DNA from: DASTOB01 sp035720425
GTDB lineage: Bacteria; Chloroflexota; Limnocylindria; Limnocylindrales; CSP1-4
Direction of reading: 5' to 3'
NCBI GenBank assembly: GCA_035720425.1
Contig: DASTOB010000083.1
Span: 1-5,633, forward strand
Length of the DNA stretch: 5,633 nucleotides
Part shown: in pieces, positions 1 through 5,633 of the stretch
How positions within the stretch are numbered: the first letter of the stretch is position 1
How the letters are laid out: every line of letters begins with the position of its first letter
The notes under the pieces: generated by a model
What the model saw: the letters and a program-made list of their open reading frames with translations, nothing else
What the model was told of the DNA's origin: nothing
The model's database searches: none
Program-made: the position numbers and the translations under genes

Positions 1-1428
1 GATGTGGACGTAGCGGCGCAGGCCGGATCCCTCCCGCCGGACGACGAGGGCGGTCTTCGAGTGCGTCTTGAGGCCGACCAGTCCGTACACGACGTGGGCG
101 CCGGCGCGCTCCAGCTTGCGCGCCCAGACGATGTTCGCCTCCTCGTCGAAGCGGGCCTTGATCTCGACGAGGACGACGACCTGCTTGCCGCGCTCCGCCG
201 CGCGGATGAGCGACTGGACGATCGGGGAGTCGCCGGACGTCCGGTAGAGGGTCATCTTGATCGTGAGGACCTCGGGGTCCTCCGCCGCCTGGGCGATGAA
301 CCGCTCGACCGAATTGGCGAAGCTCTCGTACGGGTGGTGGACGAGGATGTCGCCCGTCCGAACGGCCGCGAACACGTCGGCCGGCTCGTCCTCGTCCGGC
401 GGCATGAGGCGGCTCGGGGTGACCGGCGTCCAGGTCGGCACGCGCAGGTCGGGTCGGTCGATGTCGAGCAGCTGGCCGAGGCCGGTCAGGTCCAGCATGC
501 CGCGGATCTCGTAGCAGTCCTCCTCGACGAGGCCGATCCCGCGAAGGAGGATCTGGCGCGTCGCGGCGGGCATCGAGCGCTCCACCTCGAGCCGGACGGC
601 CTCGCCGAAGCGACGTCGCCGGAGCTCCTCCTCGATCGCCATGAGCAGGTCGTCCGCCTCGTCCTCCTCGATCGCGATGTCCGCGTTGCGGGTGACCCGG
701 AAGAGATGGTGCTCGAGGATCTCCATGCCGGAGAAGAGCAGGTCGAGATTGGCCTCGATGACCTGGTCGATGAGCACGAAGCGATGGCGCGGGCCGTCGC
801 GCTCCAGCTCGAGGAGGCGGGGCAGCACCGGCGGCACCTTCACCCGGGCGAAGCGCCGCTCCCCGTCGTCGGGGTCGCGGAGGCCGACCGCGATCGACAG
901 GCTGAGCGTCGAGATGTACGGGAACGGGTGACCCGGGTCCACGGCGAGCGGCGTGAGCACCGGGAAGATCTCGTCGATGAAGCGCTGCCGGAGCGCCGCG
1001 TGGTGCTCCGGGACGGCGGCGTAGTCGACGAGCTCGATGCCCTCTCCGGCGAGGGCCGACCGAACGTCGAGGTAGGCGGCCGAATGGGCGTCGACCAGTT
1101 CGAGCACGCGCGCGCGGGCGGCCTCGAGCTGCTGGGCGGCCGTCCGGCCGTCCGGCGAGACGGCGACCGATCCGGCCTGGACCTGCTGCCGGAGCCCGGC
1201 GATGCGGACCTGGAAGAACTCGTCGAGGTTCGACGCGAAGATGGTCAGGAACTTGACCCGCTCGAGGAGCGGATTCCGCTCGTCGCTCGCCTCGTTGAGG
1301 ACGCGCGCGTTGAACTCCAGCCACGACAGCTCGCGATTGAGGTACGGAACCGGGGCGGGCGCTCGCCCGCGGCCGCGCGGGCGGGACGCGGCGGAGCGCG
1401 AGGCGACGGGCTGGCGGACGGCGGTCAT
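1..1428 (-). CDS. ppk1: Polyphosphate kinase 1 (PPK1), 3' end cut off by window edge
   Basis: PPK1 reversibly transfers the ATP gamma-phosphate to growing inorganic polyphosphate through a phosphohistidine. The first 476 codons are visible, against about 690-720 aa usual for the family. After an Arg/Ala/Pro-rich leader of about 27 residues come the N-domain motifs NRELSWLEFN (31-40) and NLDEFFQVR (67-75), whose Asn67 should match the ATP-contacting Asn45 of E. coli. HHPY follows (364-367), then TLYRTSGDS with Arg396, ARFDEEANI with Arg426, and GLKTHSK with His456. The spacings 396-456 and 426-456 equal those between E. coli Arg375, Arg405 and the phosphorylated His435, so the visible active site looks intact. 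The second catalytic His (E. coli His592) lies outside the window. The ATG at 1428 is the only sensible start, because a stop lies in frame 18 bases upstream. No good Shine-Dalgarno precedes it. The 15-base gap to the upstream stop suggests translational coupling as the distal gene of the operon. Confidence 0.96.
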   Translation of the reverse strand, partial: MTAVRQPVASRSAASRPRGRGRAPAPVPYLNRELSWLEFNARVLNEASDERNPLLERVKFLTIFASNLDEFFQVRIAGLRQQVQAGSVAVSPDGRTAAQQLEAARARVLELVDAHSAAYLDVRSALAGEGIELVDYAAVPEHHAALRQRFIDEIFPVLTPLAVDPGHPFPYISTLSLSIAVGLRDPDDGERRFARVKVPPVLPRLLELERDGPRHRFVLIDQVIEANLDLLFSGMEILEHHLFRVTRNADIAIEEDEADDLLMAIEEELRRRRFGEAVRLEVERSMPAATRQILLRGIGLVEEDCYEIRGMLDLTGLGQLLDIDRPDLRVPTWTPVTPSRLMPPDEDEPADVFAAVRTGDILVHHPYESFANSVERFIAQAAEDPEVLTIKMTLYRTSGDSPIVQSLIRAAERGKQVVVLVEIKARFDEEANIVWARKLERAGAHVVYGLVGLKTHSKTALVVRREGSGLRRYVHI

Positions 1429-1443
1429 GGCAAGGCGGGCATC

Positions 1444-1800
1444 CTACGCCTCGGCGACGTAGCGGCGCTCACCCGTCCGAGGGTCGACGAGGACGCGCAT
1501 CCGGTTCCCGGACGTGGGGTCGATGAAGACTTCGTCGGTCGGCCGAAACCGGGCCTCGACCTCGCCCGGCGTCTCGCCGCCACCGGGCCCGATCGGCTCG
1601 TTGGCGGCCTCGGCCGATTCGGATCGGTAGCGGCGCCGCTCGAGCACCGGGATGACCATCGCGGCGCCGCCCATCGCGACGAGCCACAGGCCGCTGCCGG
1701 CCTGGACGGGATCGGCCGCCATGAGGCCGAATCCGGAGATGACCATGAGGACGCCGACGGCGAAGACCGCCGTCCTCACGAAGCCGAACGCGCCGCTCAT
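1444..1800 (-). CDS. Small two-helix membrane protein with C-terminal DPxxG repeats, function unknown
   Basis: This 118-aa protein is not recognised as a named family. Two hydrophobic segments (about residues 7-28 and 35-53) form a helical hairpin with a short Asp/Pro-containing loop. The basic stretch ERRRYR (54-59) follows, so by the positive-inside rule both ends should be cytoplasmic. A Glu/Gly-rich linker leads to a C-terminal region with two copies of a short motif, DPTSGNRMRV (94-103) and DPRTGERRYV (106-115). The frame stays open to 2232, but the ATG at 1800 is chosen because it avoids overlapping the upstream YbjQ gene and puts the hydrophobic hairpin at the N terminus. Only a weak purine stretch (GCGGGA) precedes it. 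It sits 23 bases after the YbjQ stop and 15 bases before ppk1, so it is probably co-transcribed. The existence of the gene is well supported, but its role is unknown. Confidence 0.82.
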   Translation of the reverse strand: MSGAFGFVRTAVFAVGVLMVISGFGLMAADPVQAGSGLWLVAMGGAAMVIPVLERRRYRSESAEAANEPIGPGGGETPGEVEARFRPTDEVFIDPTSGNRMRVLVDPRTGERRYVAEA

Positions 1801-1823
1801 CGGTCGTTGTCCCGCAACCCGGT

Positions 1824-2168
1824 CTATTCGGCCGGCTGCGGTGTGTCGTCGTCCGGGACGACGATGACCGCCGTGCCGTAGGCCACGATCTCGCTCATCG
1901 TGCCGGCCAGCTCGGAGCTGTCGAAGCGCATCGAGATGACGGCATTCGCGCCCATCAGGGTCGCGTTCCGGACGAGCCGGTCGATCGCCTGGCGCCGGGT
2001 GTCCTCGAGCAGCTCCGTGTACTCCTTGATCTCGCCGCCGACGAGCGAGCGGAGCCCGGCCGTGAGGTTGCCGGTGAATCCGCGGCTGCGCACGACGAGG
2101 CCGAACGTCTGGCCCTTCGTCTCGACGACCCGATGGCCGGCGACGTACGGCGTGGTGGCGACGATCAT
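1824..2168 (-). CDS. YbjQ/UPF0145 family protein
   Basis: This 114-aa protein matches the YbjQ (UPF0145, DUF74) family, whose members are about 105-115 aa, form small oligomeric rings in crystal structures and are often labelled heavy-metal-binding on limited evidence. Family landmarks are present in order: VVRSRG (25-30), GGEIKEYTELLEDTR (44-58), GANAVI (73-78), RFDSSE (81-86) and EIVAYGTAV (93-101). A short acidic, Pro-rich tail follows. There is no signal peptide, so it should be cytosolic. The ATG at 2168 overlaps the stop of the upstream gene as ATGA, with AAGGAG five bases before it, a convincing start and a sign of translational coupling. Its lack of cysteines and its single histidine (His12) give no obvious metal site, so the metal-binding label should be treated with caution. 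The family assignment is firm, but the molecular function is not established. Confidence 0.93.
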   Translation of the reverse strand: MIVATTPYVAGHRVVETKGQTFGLVVRSRGFTGNLTAGLRSLVGGEIKEYTELLEDTRRQAIDRLVRNATLMGANAVISMRFDSSELAGTMSEIVAYGTAVIVVPDDDTPQPAE

Positions 2169-2608
2169 GCGGTCTCCTTCGAGGGGTGCGTCGCGGACGC
2201 AGGCGCGTTGGATTCGTGCGCGTGCGCGTCATGGGTGAGATGCCCGGACGCGGGCTCAGGCCCGGCGGCGGCGCGGCGGCCGGTGCACTCGGCGCACGGG
2301 CAGCGGTCGCGGAGGATCGCGAACGTGTAGTAGCCGGTGTGGTGCCCGTCCCCCCAGGTGGGGCAGACGGCGTAGCTCCCGACGAGCTGAATGCCCGTCA
2401 TCCGGGTCTGGTCGTCGGTGAGGGTCGGCTTCGAGTCGAGCCAGCCGGGCATGCCCGCTTCGCCGCGGCAGTAGGCGCACGGGCAGAGCCAGCGAAGAGC
2501 GGTGAAGTCGTACGTCGTGGCGTGCCCGTCCGGCCACTCGAGGTGGAGCGTGCGGGCGGCGCGGTCGGCATGGATGCGCGCGGGAGCGGCGGTCTGGGTG
2601 ACGGTCAC
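2165..2608 (-). CDS. DUF971 (GBBH-like N-terminal domain) protein with two CPCAxC clusters and His-rich tail
   Basis: This is a 147-aa cytosolic protein of the DUF971/GBBH-like N-terminal domain family. The domain is also found at the N terminus of gamma-butyrobetaine hydroxylase, where three Cys and one His bind zinc, and in plant Fe-S carriers such as HCF101. Two similar halves are visible: residues 25-49 with WPDGH, LRW and CPCAYC (Cys42, 44, 47), and residues 85-110 with WGDGHHTGYYTF, LRDR and CPCAEC (Cys103, 105, 108). Between them lies the family's VGSYAV segment (76-81). The tail (121-147) is rich in His (123, 126, 129, 131, 141), which suggests an added metal site. Translation probably starts at GTG 2608: the nearby ATG at 2616 is out of frame and hits a stop after three codons. 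No Shine-Dalgarno is present, and a TACAAT box six bases upstream suggests a leaderless mRNA. It appears to be the first gene of the operon. An Fe-S or metal-handling role is inferred from the family only. Confidence 0.88.
   Translation of the reverse strand: MTVTQTAAPARIHADRAARTLHLEWPDGHATTYDFTALRWLCPCAYCRGEAGMPGWLDSKPTLTDDQTRMTGIQLVGSYAVCPTWGDGHHTGYYTFAILRDRCPCAECTGRRAAAGPEPASGHLTHDAHAHESNAPASATHPSKETA
2174..2179 (-). promoter_or_regulatory. Shine-Dalgarno of the YbjQ gene
   Basis: The minus strand reads AAGGAG followed by five bases and then the ATG at 2168. It is the only strong ribosome binding site among the minus-strand genes. It lies inside the last codons of the DUF971 gene and fixes the YbjQ start at the ATGA stop/start overlap. 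Confidence 0.85.
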
Positions 2609-2614
2609 CCGGCC

Positions 2615-2620
2615 ATTGTA
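2615..2620 (-). promoter_or_regulatory. Putative -10 box (TACAAT) for a leaderless operon transcript
   Basis: The minus strand reads TACAAT, a 5/6 match to TATAAT, then six bases (GGCCGG), then the GTG start of the DUF971 gene at 2608. That spacing would place the transcription start on or next to the start codon, and it fits the lack of a Shine-Dalgarno. In such a GC-rich stretch the AT-rich hexamer stands out. No recognisable -35 element is seen about 17 bases upstream, as is common for this promoter type in high-GC bacteria. Confidence 0.6.
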
Positions 2621-2668
2621 GGTGAGGGGTGGGAGGGACCCGGTCCGCGAACGCGGGCGAAGCTCAGG

Positions 2669-3121
2669 TCAGGACGGATCCTCGGCGAGGATGTAGAGCG
2701 CGTCGGTCGACGGGCAGACGAAGTAGCCCGCCAGCCGCGGCCACTCGACGTCCGGGATGTCGAGGACGTCGCCGTCGGACACGACCACCTCGCCGTCCGC
2801 ATCGCGGACGACCTGATCGGCCGACGTCCCGCCGCGGAAGCCGGCGGACCAGTACGTGCGCAGGACCGCGCCCGTGTCGGCGACGGCCGTGACGGCGTCC
2901 TCGGCCGACGGGTCGATTCGGAACGTGACGGATTCGTACGGCGGTCGCACCGCATCGCAACCGAGGTCCGCCGGAGCGGGCCGCAGCCCGAACCCGTCCG
3001 GCGCCGTGGGCGACGGCTGCGGCGACGACGGCACGGAGGGCGACGGAGAGGTGGTCGCGCCACCGCACGCCGCGAGAGCGAGCGTGGCGGCAAGGAGCAG
3101 GAGTTGCAGAGGTCGGTTCAT
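2669..3121 (-). CDS. Small secreted lipoprotein, function unknown
   Basis: This 150-aa protein has a classical lipoprotein signal peptide. MNRP is followed by the hydrophobic stretch LQLLLLAATLALAA and the lipobox L-A-A-C with Cys19 as the predicted lipidated residue. A Ser/Pro/Thr-rich linker (about 24-43) then keeps the mature domain off the membrane. The globular part (about 44-150) contains Cys55 and Cys136, which could form a disulfide outside the cell, and a strand-rich region with VVRDADGEVVVSDGD (107-121). I recognise no family. The ATG at 3121 is preferred over a GTG at 3130 in the same frame because it gives a tidy short n-region, but neither has a clear Shine-Dalgarno. It lies 60 bases upstream of the DUF971 gene with no strong terminator between them, so read-through into that operon is possible. 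It is divergent from the P-type ATPase and may share its regulator. Role unknown; a periplasmic or wall-side ligand-binding partner is only a guess. Confidence 0.85.
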   Translation of the reverse strand: MNRPLQLLLLAATLALAACGGATTSPSPSVPSSPQPSPTAPDGFGLRPAPADLGCDAVRPPYESVTFRIDPSAEDAVTAVADTGAVLRTYWSAGFRGGTSADQVVRDADGEVVVSDGDVLDIPDVEWPRLAGYFVCPSTDALYILAEDPS

Positions 3122-3147
3122 GGCACCCACAGGACGGGATCACGACC

Positions 3148-3183
3148 CCGGAGGTTCCCGCGTAACGCACCCGGAAGTTCCGG
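3148..3183. promoter_or_regulatory. Candidate operator: paired CCGGARGTTCC dyads
   Basis: Positions 3171-3183 read CCGGAAGTTCCGG, a perfect dyad with six-base arms around one central G. Positions 3148-3160 read CCGGAGGTTCCCG, which matches it at 11 of 13 bases in the same orientation, with centres 23 bases apart (about two helical turns). Between them, GCGTAACGC (3160-3168) is a smaller dyad. The arrangement looks like a double binding site for a dimeric repressor or activator controlling the lipoprotein gene, the ATPase gene, or both. The regulator is unknown, and short GC-rich dyads can arise by chance. Confidence 0.45.
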
Positions 3184-3199
3184 CTCGATGCTGACCTCC

Positions 3200-3218
3200 G
3201 GCCCGGCGCCCCCGGGCC
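3200..3218. repeat. GC-rich inverted repeat (hairpin, 7-bp stem, 5-base loop)
   Basis: GGCCCGG (3200-3206) and CCGGGCC (3212-3218) are perfect reverse complements around the loop CGCCC. No T-run follows on either strand, so it is not a typical intrinsic terminator. It could fold in a 5' untranslated leader of either divergent gene or mark a protein-binding site. The very high local GC content raises the chance of coincidence. Confidence 0.4.
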
Positions 3219-3264
3219 GCCCGGCCCCACCGGCATCGGCCGCCCTCGGCGATGATTGCGTCGC

Positions 3265-5633
3265 ATGCAACCGCACGATCCCACGTCCTCCGCCGACGGC
3301 GCGCCGTCGACAACGTTGCCCGCCTCGGCGCCCCACACCGTTCCCTCCGCCGTCGTCGCGGAGCAGCTCGGCGTGGAGCCCCGCCACGGTCTCGATCCCT
3401 CCGAGGCGGAGCACCGGGCCGCGATCCACGGCCCCAACGCGCTCGAGCCGGAGCGCCGCGCCACTCTCCCGCGGATGGTCATCGACGCGGCGACGGAACC
3501 GTTCGTGCTCCTGCTCTTCGCCGCGGGGATCGGCGCGGTCCTGCTCGGCGAGGTGCGCGACGGGCTCCTCGTCCTGGCCGGCCTCCTGCCGATCGTCGGC
3601 GCCGACGTCGTCACCGAGTACCGCGGCGAGCGGGCCCTCGAGGCGCTGCGCGACGCGAGTGCGCCGCGCGCCCGCGTCCGACGCGCCGGCGAGACGAGCG
3701 ACGTCGCCGCGTCGACGCTCGTGCCCGGCGACATCGTCCTCCTCCGTGTCGGCGACATCGTCCCGGCGGACATCCGCCTGACCCGGGCGGACCGCCTGAG
3801 CGTCGACCGCGCGGTGCTGACCGGCGAATCGGTCCCGGAGCCCGGCCGGACCGATCCGGACCCGCCGGACGCCCCGCTTGCCGACCGCCACTCGATGGCG
3901 TTCGCCGGGACGAGCATCGTCGGTGGCCGCGGGGAGGGCATCGTCGTCGAGATCGGTGCCGGGACGGAGGTTGGCCGGATCGCCGGCGGCCTGTCCGACA
4001 AGCAGCGCCGCCGGAGCCCCCTCCAGCAGGAGCTGGACCGTCTCGTCCGGATCCTCCTCGTCGTCGCGATCGGGCTCATCGCCATCGTCACCTCGCTCGG
4101 CTTCGCCCGCGGGCAGGACGCGGGAGCGAACCTGCTGGCGGGAATTTCGGCCGCCATCGCCGCGATCCCGGAGGAGCCGCCGATCCTCCTCGCGGTCATC
4201 CTCGGGCTCGGCGCCTACCGCCTGCTCAAGCGCGGCGTCCTCGTCCGCCGCCTCAACGCTGAGGAGGTGCTCGGCGCGATCGACCTCATCGTGACCGACA
4301 AGACCGGCACGCTCACCCACAACCGGCTCGAGGTCGCCTCCGTCACCGACGCCGACGGCCCGGTCGACGACCGCCCGCGGCGCCTCGAGCTGCTCACGAG
4401 CGCCCTTCGCGCCGAGGACGACGCGTGGGCGAGGTCCGACGGGGCGGGAGCGGGATCCTTCACGCGCGCCCTCGCGCGGGCGGTCGAGGAGCTCGGCGGG
4501 GACGGGACGCCCGATCCGGCCGATCTCGTCGCGGCGGAGCCGGTCGCCGACGGCCGCCCGTTCACCTCAACCCTCGCCCGACGGGACGGCCGGGTCGAGG
4601 AGCTCGCGCTCGGCGCCCCCGAGGCGGTCGCCGCCCTCGCCTACCCGGACGATGCGGCCGAACGCGCCGCGTGGCACGAGCGGATCGAGGCCGGCGCCGA
4701 GCGGGGCGAGCGGCTCGTCGGCCTTGCCCGCCGTGAGGAAGGCGCCGAGTGGCGGATGGAGGCGCTGGTCGGCTTCGCGGACCCGCTCCGGCCCGGCATC
4801 GCCGAGGCATTCGGCACCGCCGGGTCGGCCGGTATCCAGACCATCGTCGTCACCGGCGACCACCCGAGCACGGCCCGCGCCATCGCCCGTGCCGCCGGCC
4901 TCGAGGACACCGGGATCGTCCTCGGCAGCCAGGTCGAGCGCTGGGACGACGCCGAGCTCGCCCGGCACCTCGGCGACCTCCGGATCGTGGCCCGCTCCAC
5001 CCCGGATCAGAAGCGGCGGCTCGTTCGCATCGCTCGCGCCGGAGGTCGGATGGTCGCCGTGACCGGCGACGGCGTGAACGACGCGCCCGCGCTCCACGGG
5101 GCGGACGTCGCTGTGGCGATGGGTTCCGGCACCGCGGTCGCGAAGGAGGCGAGCGACCTCGTCCTCGGTGATGACTCGTTCGCGACGCTCATGTTCGGGC
5201 TGGCCGAGGGCCGCCGGATTGTCGACAACGTCCAGAAGGGCCTCGTCTTCCTCGTCTCGACCCACGTCGCGTTGCTCGGGTTTCTGCTCATCGCGACGAT
5301 CGCGGGCTTCGGTCAGCCGCTCCTCCCGCTCCAGATCCTGTGGCTCGAGCTGTTCATCGACATCTCGACCTCGGTCGCCTTCGAGCGCGAGCCGGGCGAG
5401 CCCACACTCATGCGCCGGCCGCCACGGCCCGCCGGCAAGCCGCTCCTCACCCGCGAGCTCCTCGGGCGGATCGCCGTCGCCGGCGGGTTTTCCGCCGTGG
5501 CGGCCCTGTGGCTCATGCTGAACCACGACGGCTCGGAGGAGCACGCCCGATGGCTCGCCTACACGTCGCTCGTCGCGGCGCAGGTCGTCCGGGCGTATGC
5601 CAACCGGAGCCTGACCGAGCCGCTCCACCGGCT
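3265..5633 (+). CDS. P-type cation-transporting ATPase (P2-like, PEEPP motif), 3' end cut off by window edge
   Basis: This is an ion pump of the plasma membrane that couples ATP hydrolysis to cation transport through a phospho-aspartate. The visible 789 codons lack only the end, probably the last membrane helices. In order: N-terminal GLDPSEAEHR and GPNAL (42-60); helices M1-M2 (about 80-115); actuator domain with PGD (154-156), GDIVPAD (163-169) and TGES (186-189); M3 (263-280); M4 with PEEPP (302-306); phosphorylation motif DKTGT with Asp345; a compact nucleotide domain with LGAPE (449-453); DPLRP (506-510); TGD (530-532); TPDQK (579-583); TGDGVND (600-606); M5 (659-681); M6 with WLELFID (693-699); M7 and part of M8. 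There is no CPC motif or HMA domain, so it is not a P1B heavy-metal pump. The layout resembles the bacterial P2-like group with PEEFP in M4. The transported ion cannot be told. The ATG at 3265 is chosen because a stop lies in frame at 3253. No Shine-Dalgarno is seen, and a TTG at 3256 is a less likely alternative. Confidence 0.93.
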   Translation, partial: MQPHDPTSSADGAPSTTLPASAPHTVPSAVVAEQLGVEPRHGLDPSEAEHRAAIHGPNALEPERRATLPRMVIDAATEPFVLLLFAAGIGAVLLGEVRDGLLVLAGLLPIVGADVVTEYRGERALEALRDASAPRARVRRAGETSDVAASTLVPGDIVLLRVGDIVPADIRLTRADRLSVDRAVLTGESVPEPGRTDPDPPDAPLADRHSMAFAGTSIVGGRGEGIVVEIGAGTEVGRIAGGLSDKQRRRSPLQQELDRLVRILLVVAIGLIAIVTSLGFARGQDAGANLLAGISAAIAAIPEEPPILLAVILGLGAYRLLKRGVLVRRLNAEEVLGAIDLIVTDKTGTLTHNRLEVASVTDADGPVDDRPRRLELLTSALRAEDDAWARSDGAGAGSFTRALARAVEELGGDGTPDPADLVAAEPVADGRPFTSTLARRDGRVEELALGAPEAVAALAYPDDAAERAAWHERIEAGAERGERLVGLARREEGAEWRMEALVGFADPLRPGIAEAFGTAGSAGIQTIVVTGDHPSTARAIARAAGLEDTGIVLGSQVERWDDAELARHLGDLRIVARSTPDQKRRLVRIARAGGRMVAVTGDGVNDAPALHGADVAVAMGSGTAVAKEASDLVLGDDSFATLMFGLAEGRRIVDNVQKGLVFLVSTHVALLGFLLIATIAGFGQPLLPLQILWLELFIDISTSVAFEREPGEPTLMRRPPRPAGKPLLTRELLGRIAVAGGFSAVAALWLMLNHDGSEEHARWLAYTSLVAAQVVRAYANRSLTEPLHR

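Larger units (their letters stand above)
3122..3264. promoter_or_regulatory. Divergent promoter region between lipoprotein and ATPase genes
   Basis: These 143 bases separate two genes that point away from each other, so promoters for both should lie here. No consensus -35/-10 pair is evident on either strand. The region holds a dyad cluster at 3148-3183 on the lipoprotein side and a strong GC hairpin at 3200-3218 nearer the ATPase. A weak GATGAT hexamer at 3251-3256 ends eight bases before the ATPase ATG and could be a -10 for a leaderless or nearly leaderless transcript, since no Shine-Dalgarno precedes that ATG. Confidence 0.6.

Noticed and set aside
4..1881. Plus-strand open frame of 625 codons
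   Set aside because: It lies opposite three minus-strand genes, one of which is unmistakable PPK1. The translation is Asp/Arg/Glu-rich without domain motifs, as expected from the complement of GC-rich codons.
1444..2232. Longer 262-codon version of the small membrane protein starting at 2232
   Set aside because: The extra 144 residues are Arg-rich, overlap the whole YbjQ gene and lack domain features. The ATG at 1800 gives a natural N terminus.
2634..2660. Possible terminator between the lipoprotein and DUF971 genes
   Set aside because: GGACCCGGTCC (2636-2646) is a dyad with no room for a loop. CGCG-TT-CGCG is short, and no T-run follows either on the minus strand.
3119..3142. Leaderless promoter for the lipoprotein gene
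   Set aside because: No TANNNT hexamer lies 6-8 bases before either the GTG at 3130 or the ATG at 3121.
2186..3781. Plus-strand open frame of 531 codons
   Set aside because: It runs antisense to the DUF971 and lipoprotein genes and then out of frame through the ATPase start. It is low-complexity Arg/Pro/Ser with no motif.
3118..4320. Minus-strand open frame of 400 codons
   Set aside because: It is a shadow of the ATPase, whose plus-strand frame carries all P-type motifs in order. The same holds for the minus-strand frames 2664-4199 and 4567-5628 and the plus-strand frame 3252-4262.
3265..5633. Copper or other P1B heavy-metal ATPase
   Set aside because: There is no CPC/SPC motif in M4, no N-terminal HMA domain and no HP motif. 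M4 reads PEEPP and the C-terminal half has extra helices after M6, as in P2-type pumps.

Overview
This GC-rich chromosomal window (roughly 70% GC by eye, with GC-ending codons dominant) holds six genes. Two of them run off the window edges. The proteins are rich in Ala, Arg, Asp and Glu and poor in Lys. One gene lacks a Shine-Dalgarno and has a TACAAT box 6 bases before its start codon, as in a leaderless transcript. A lipoprotein carries a Ser/Pro-rich linker after its lipobox. Together these suggest a high-GC, probably monoderm bacterium such as an Actinomycetota or a high-GC Chloroflexota lineage. The lineage is inference and the phylum is not settled.

Layout. Positions 1-3121 are transcribed right to left on the minus strand. 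In order of transcription they hold: a small secreted lipoprotein of unknown function (3121-2669); a DUF971/GBBH-like N-terminal domain protein with two CPCAxC clusters and a His-rich tail (2608-2165); a YbjQ/UPF0145 protein (2168-1824); a small two-helix membrane protein with a charged tail (1800-1444); and the first 476 codons of polyphosphate kinase ppk1 (1428 to the window edge). The last four are tightly packed (4-base overlap, then gaps of 23 and 15 bases) and look like one operon starting at the TACAAT promoter. The lipoprotein lies 60 bases upstream and may or may not be co-transcribed.

A 143-base divergent intergenic region (3122-3264) separates the lipoprotein from a plus-strand P-type cation ATPase. 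The ATPase starts at 3265 and is open at the window end (789 codons seen). The intergenic region contains a perfect 13-base dyad, a near copy of it 23 bases away, a small dyad between the two, and a strong GC hairpin. It is the best place in the window for regulation.

How the genes may work together. PPK1 makes polyphosphate from ATP. The DUF971 protein has features of a metal-binding protein, YbjQ belongs to a family annotated (on weak evidence) as heavy-metal binding, and the ATPase is an ion pump. A metal or phosphate homeostasis theme is possible, but it is inference from adjacency only. No mobile element, CRISPR array, RNA gene or clear terminator was seen. The least ordinary points are the ATPase's altered ion-site and nucleotide-site residues, the duplicated half-motif in the DUF971 protein, and the dyad cluster.
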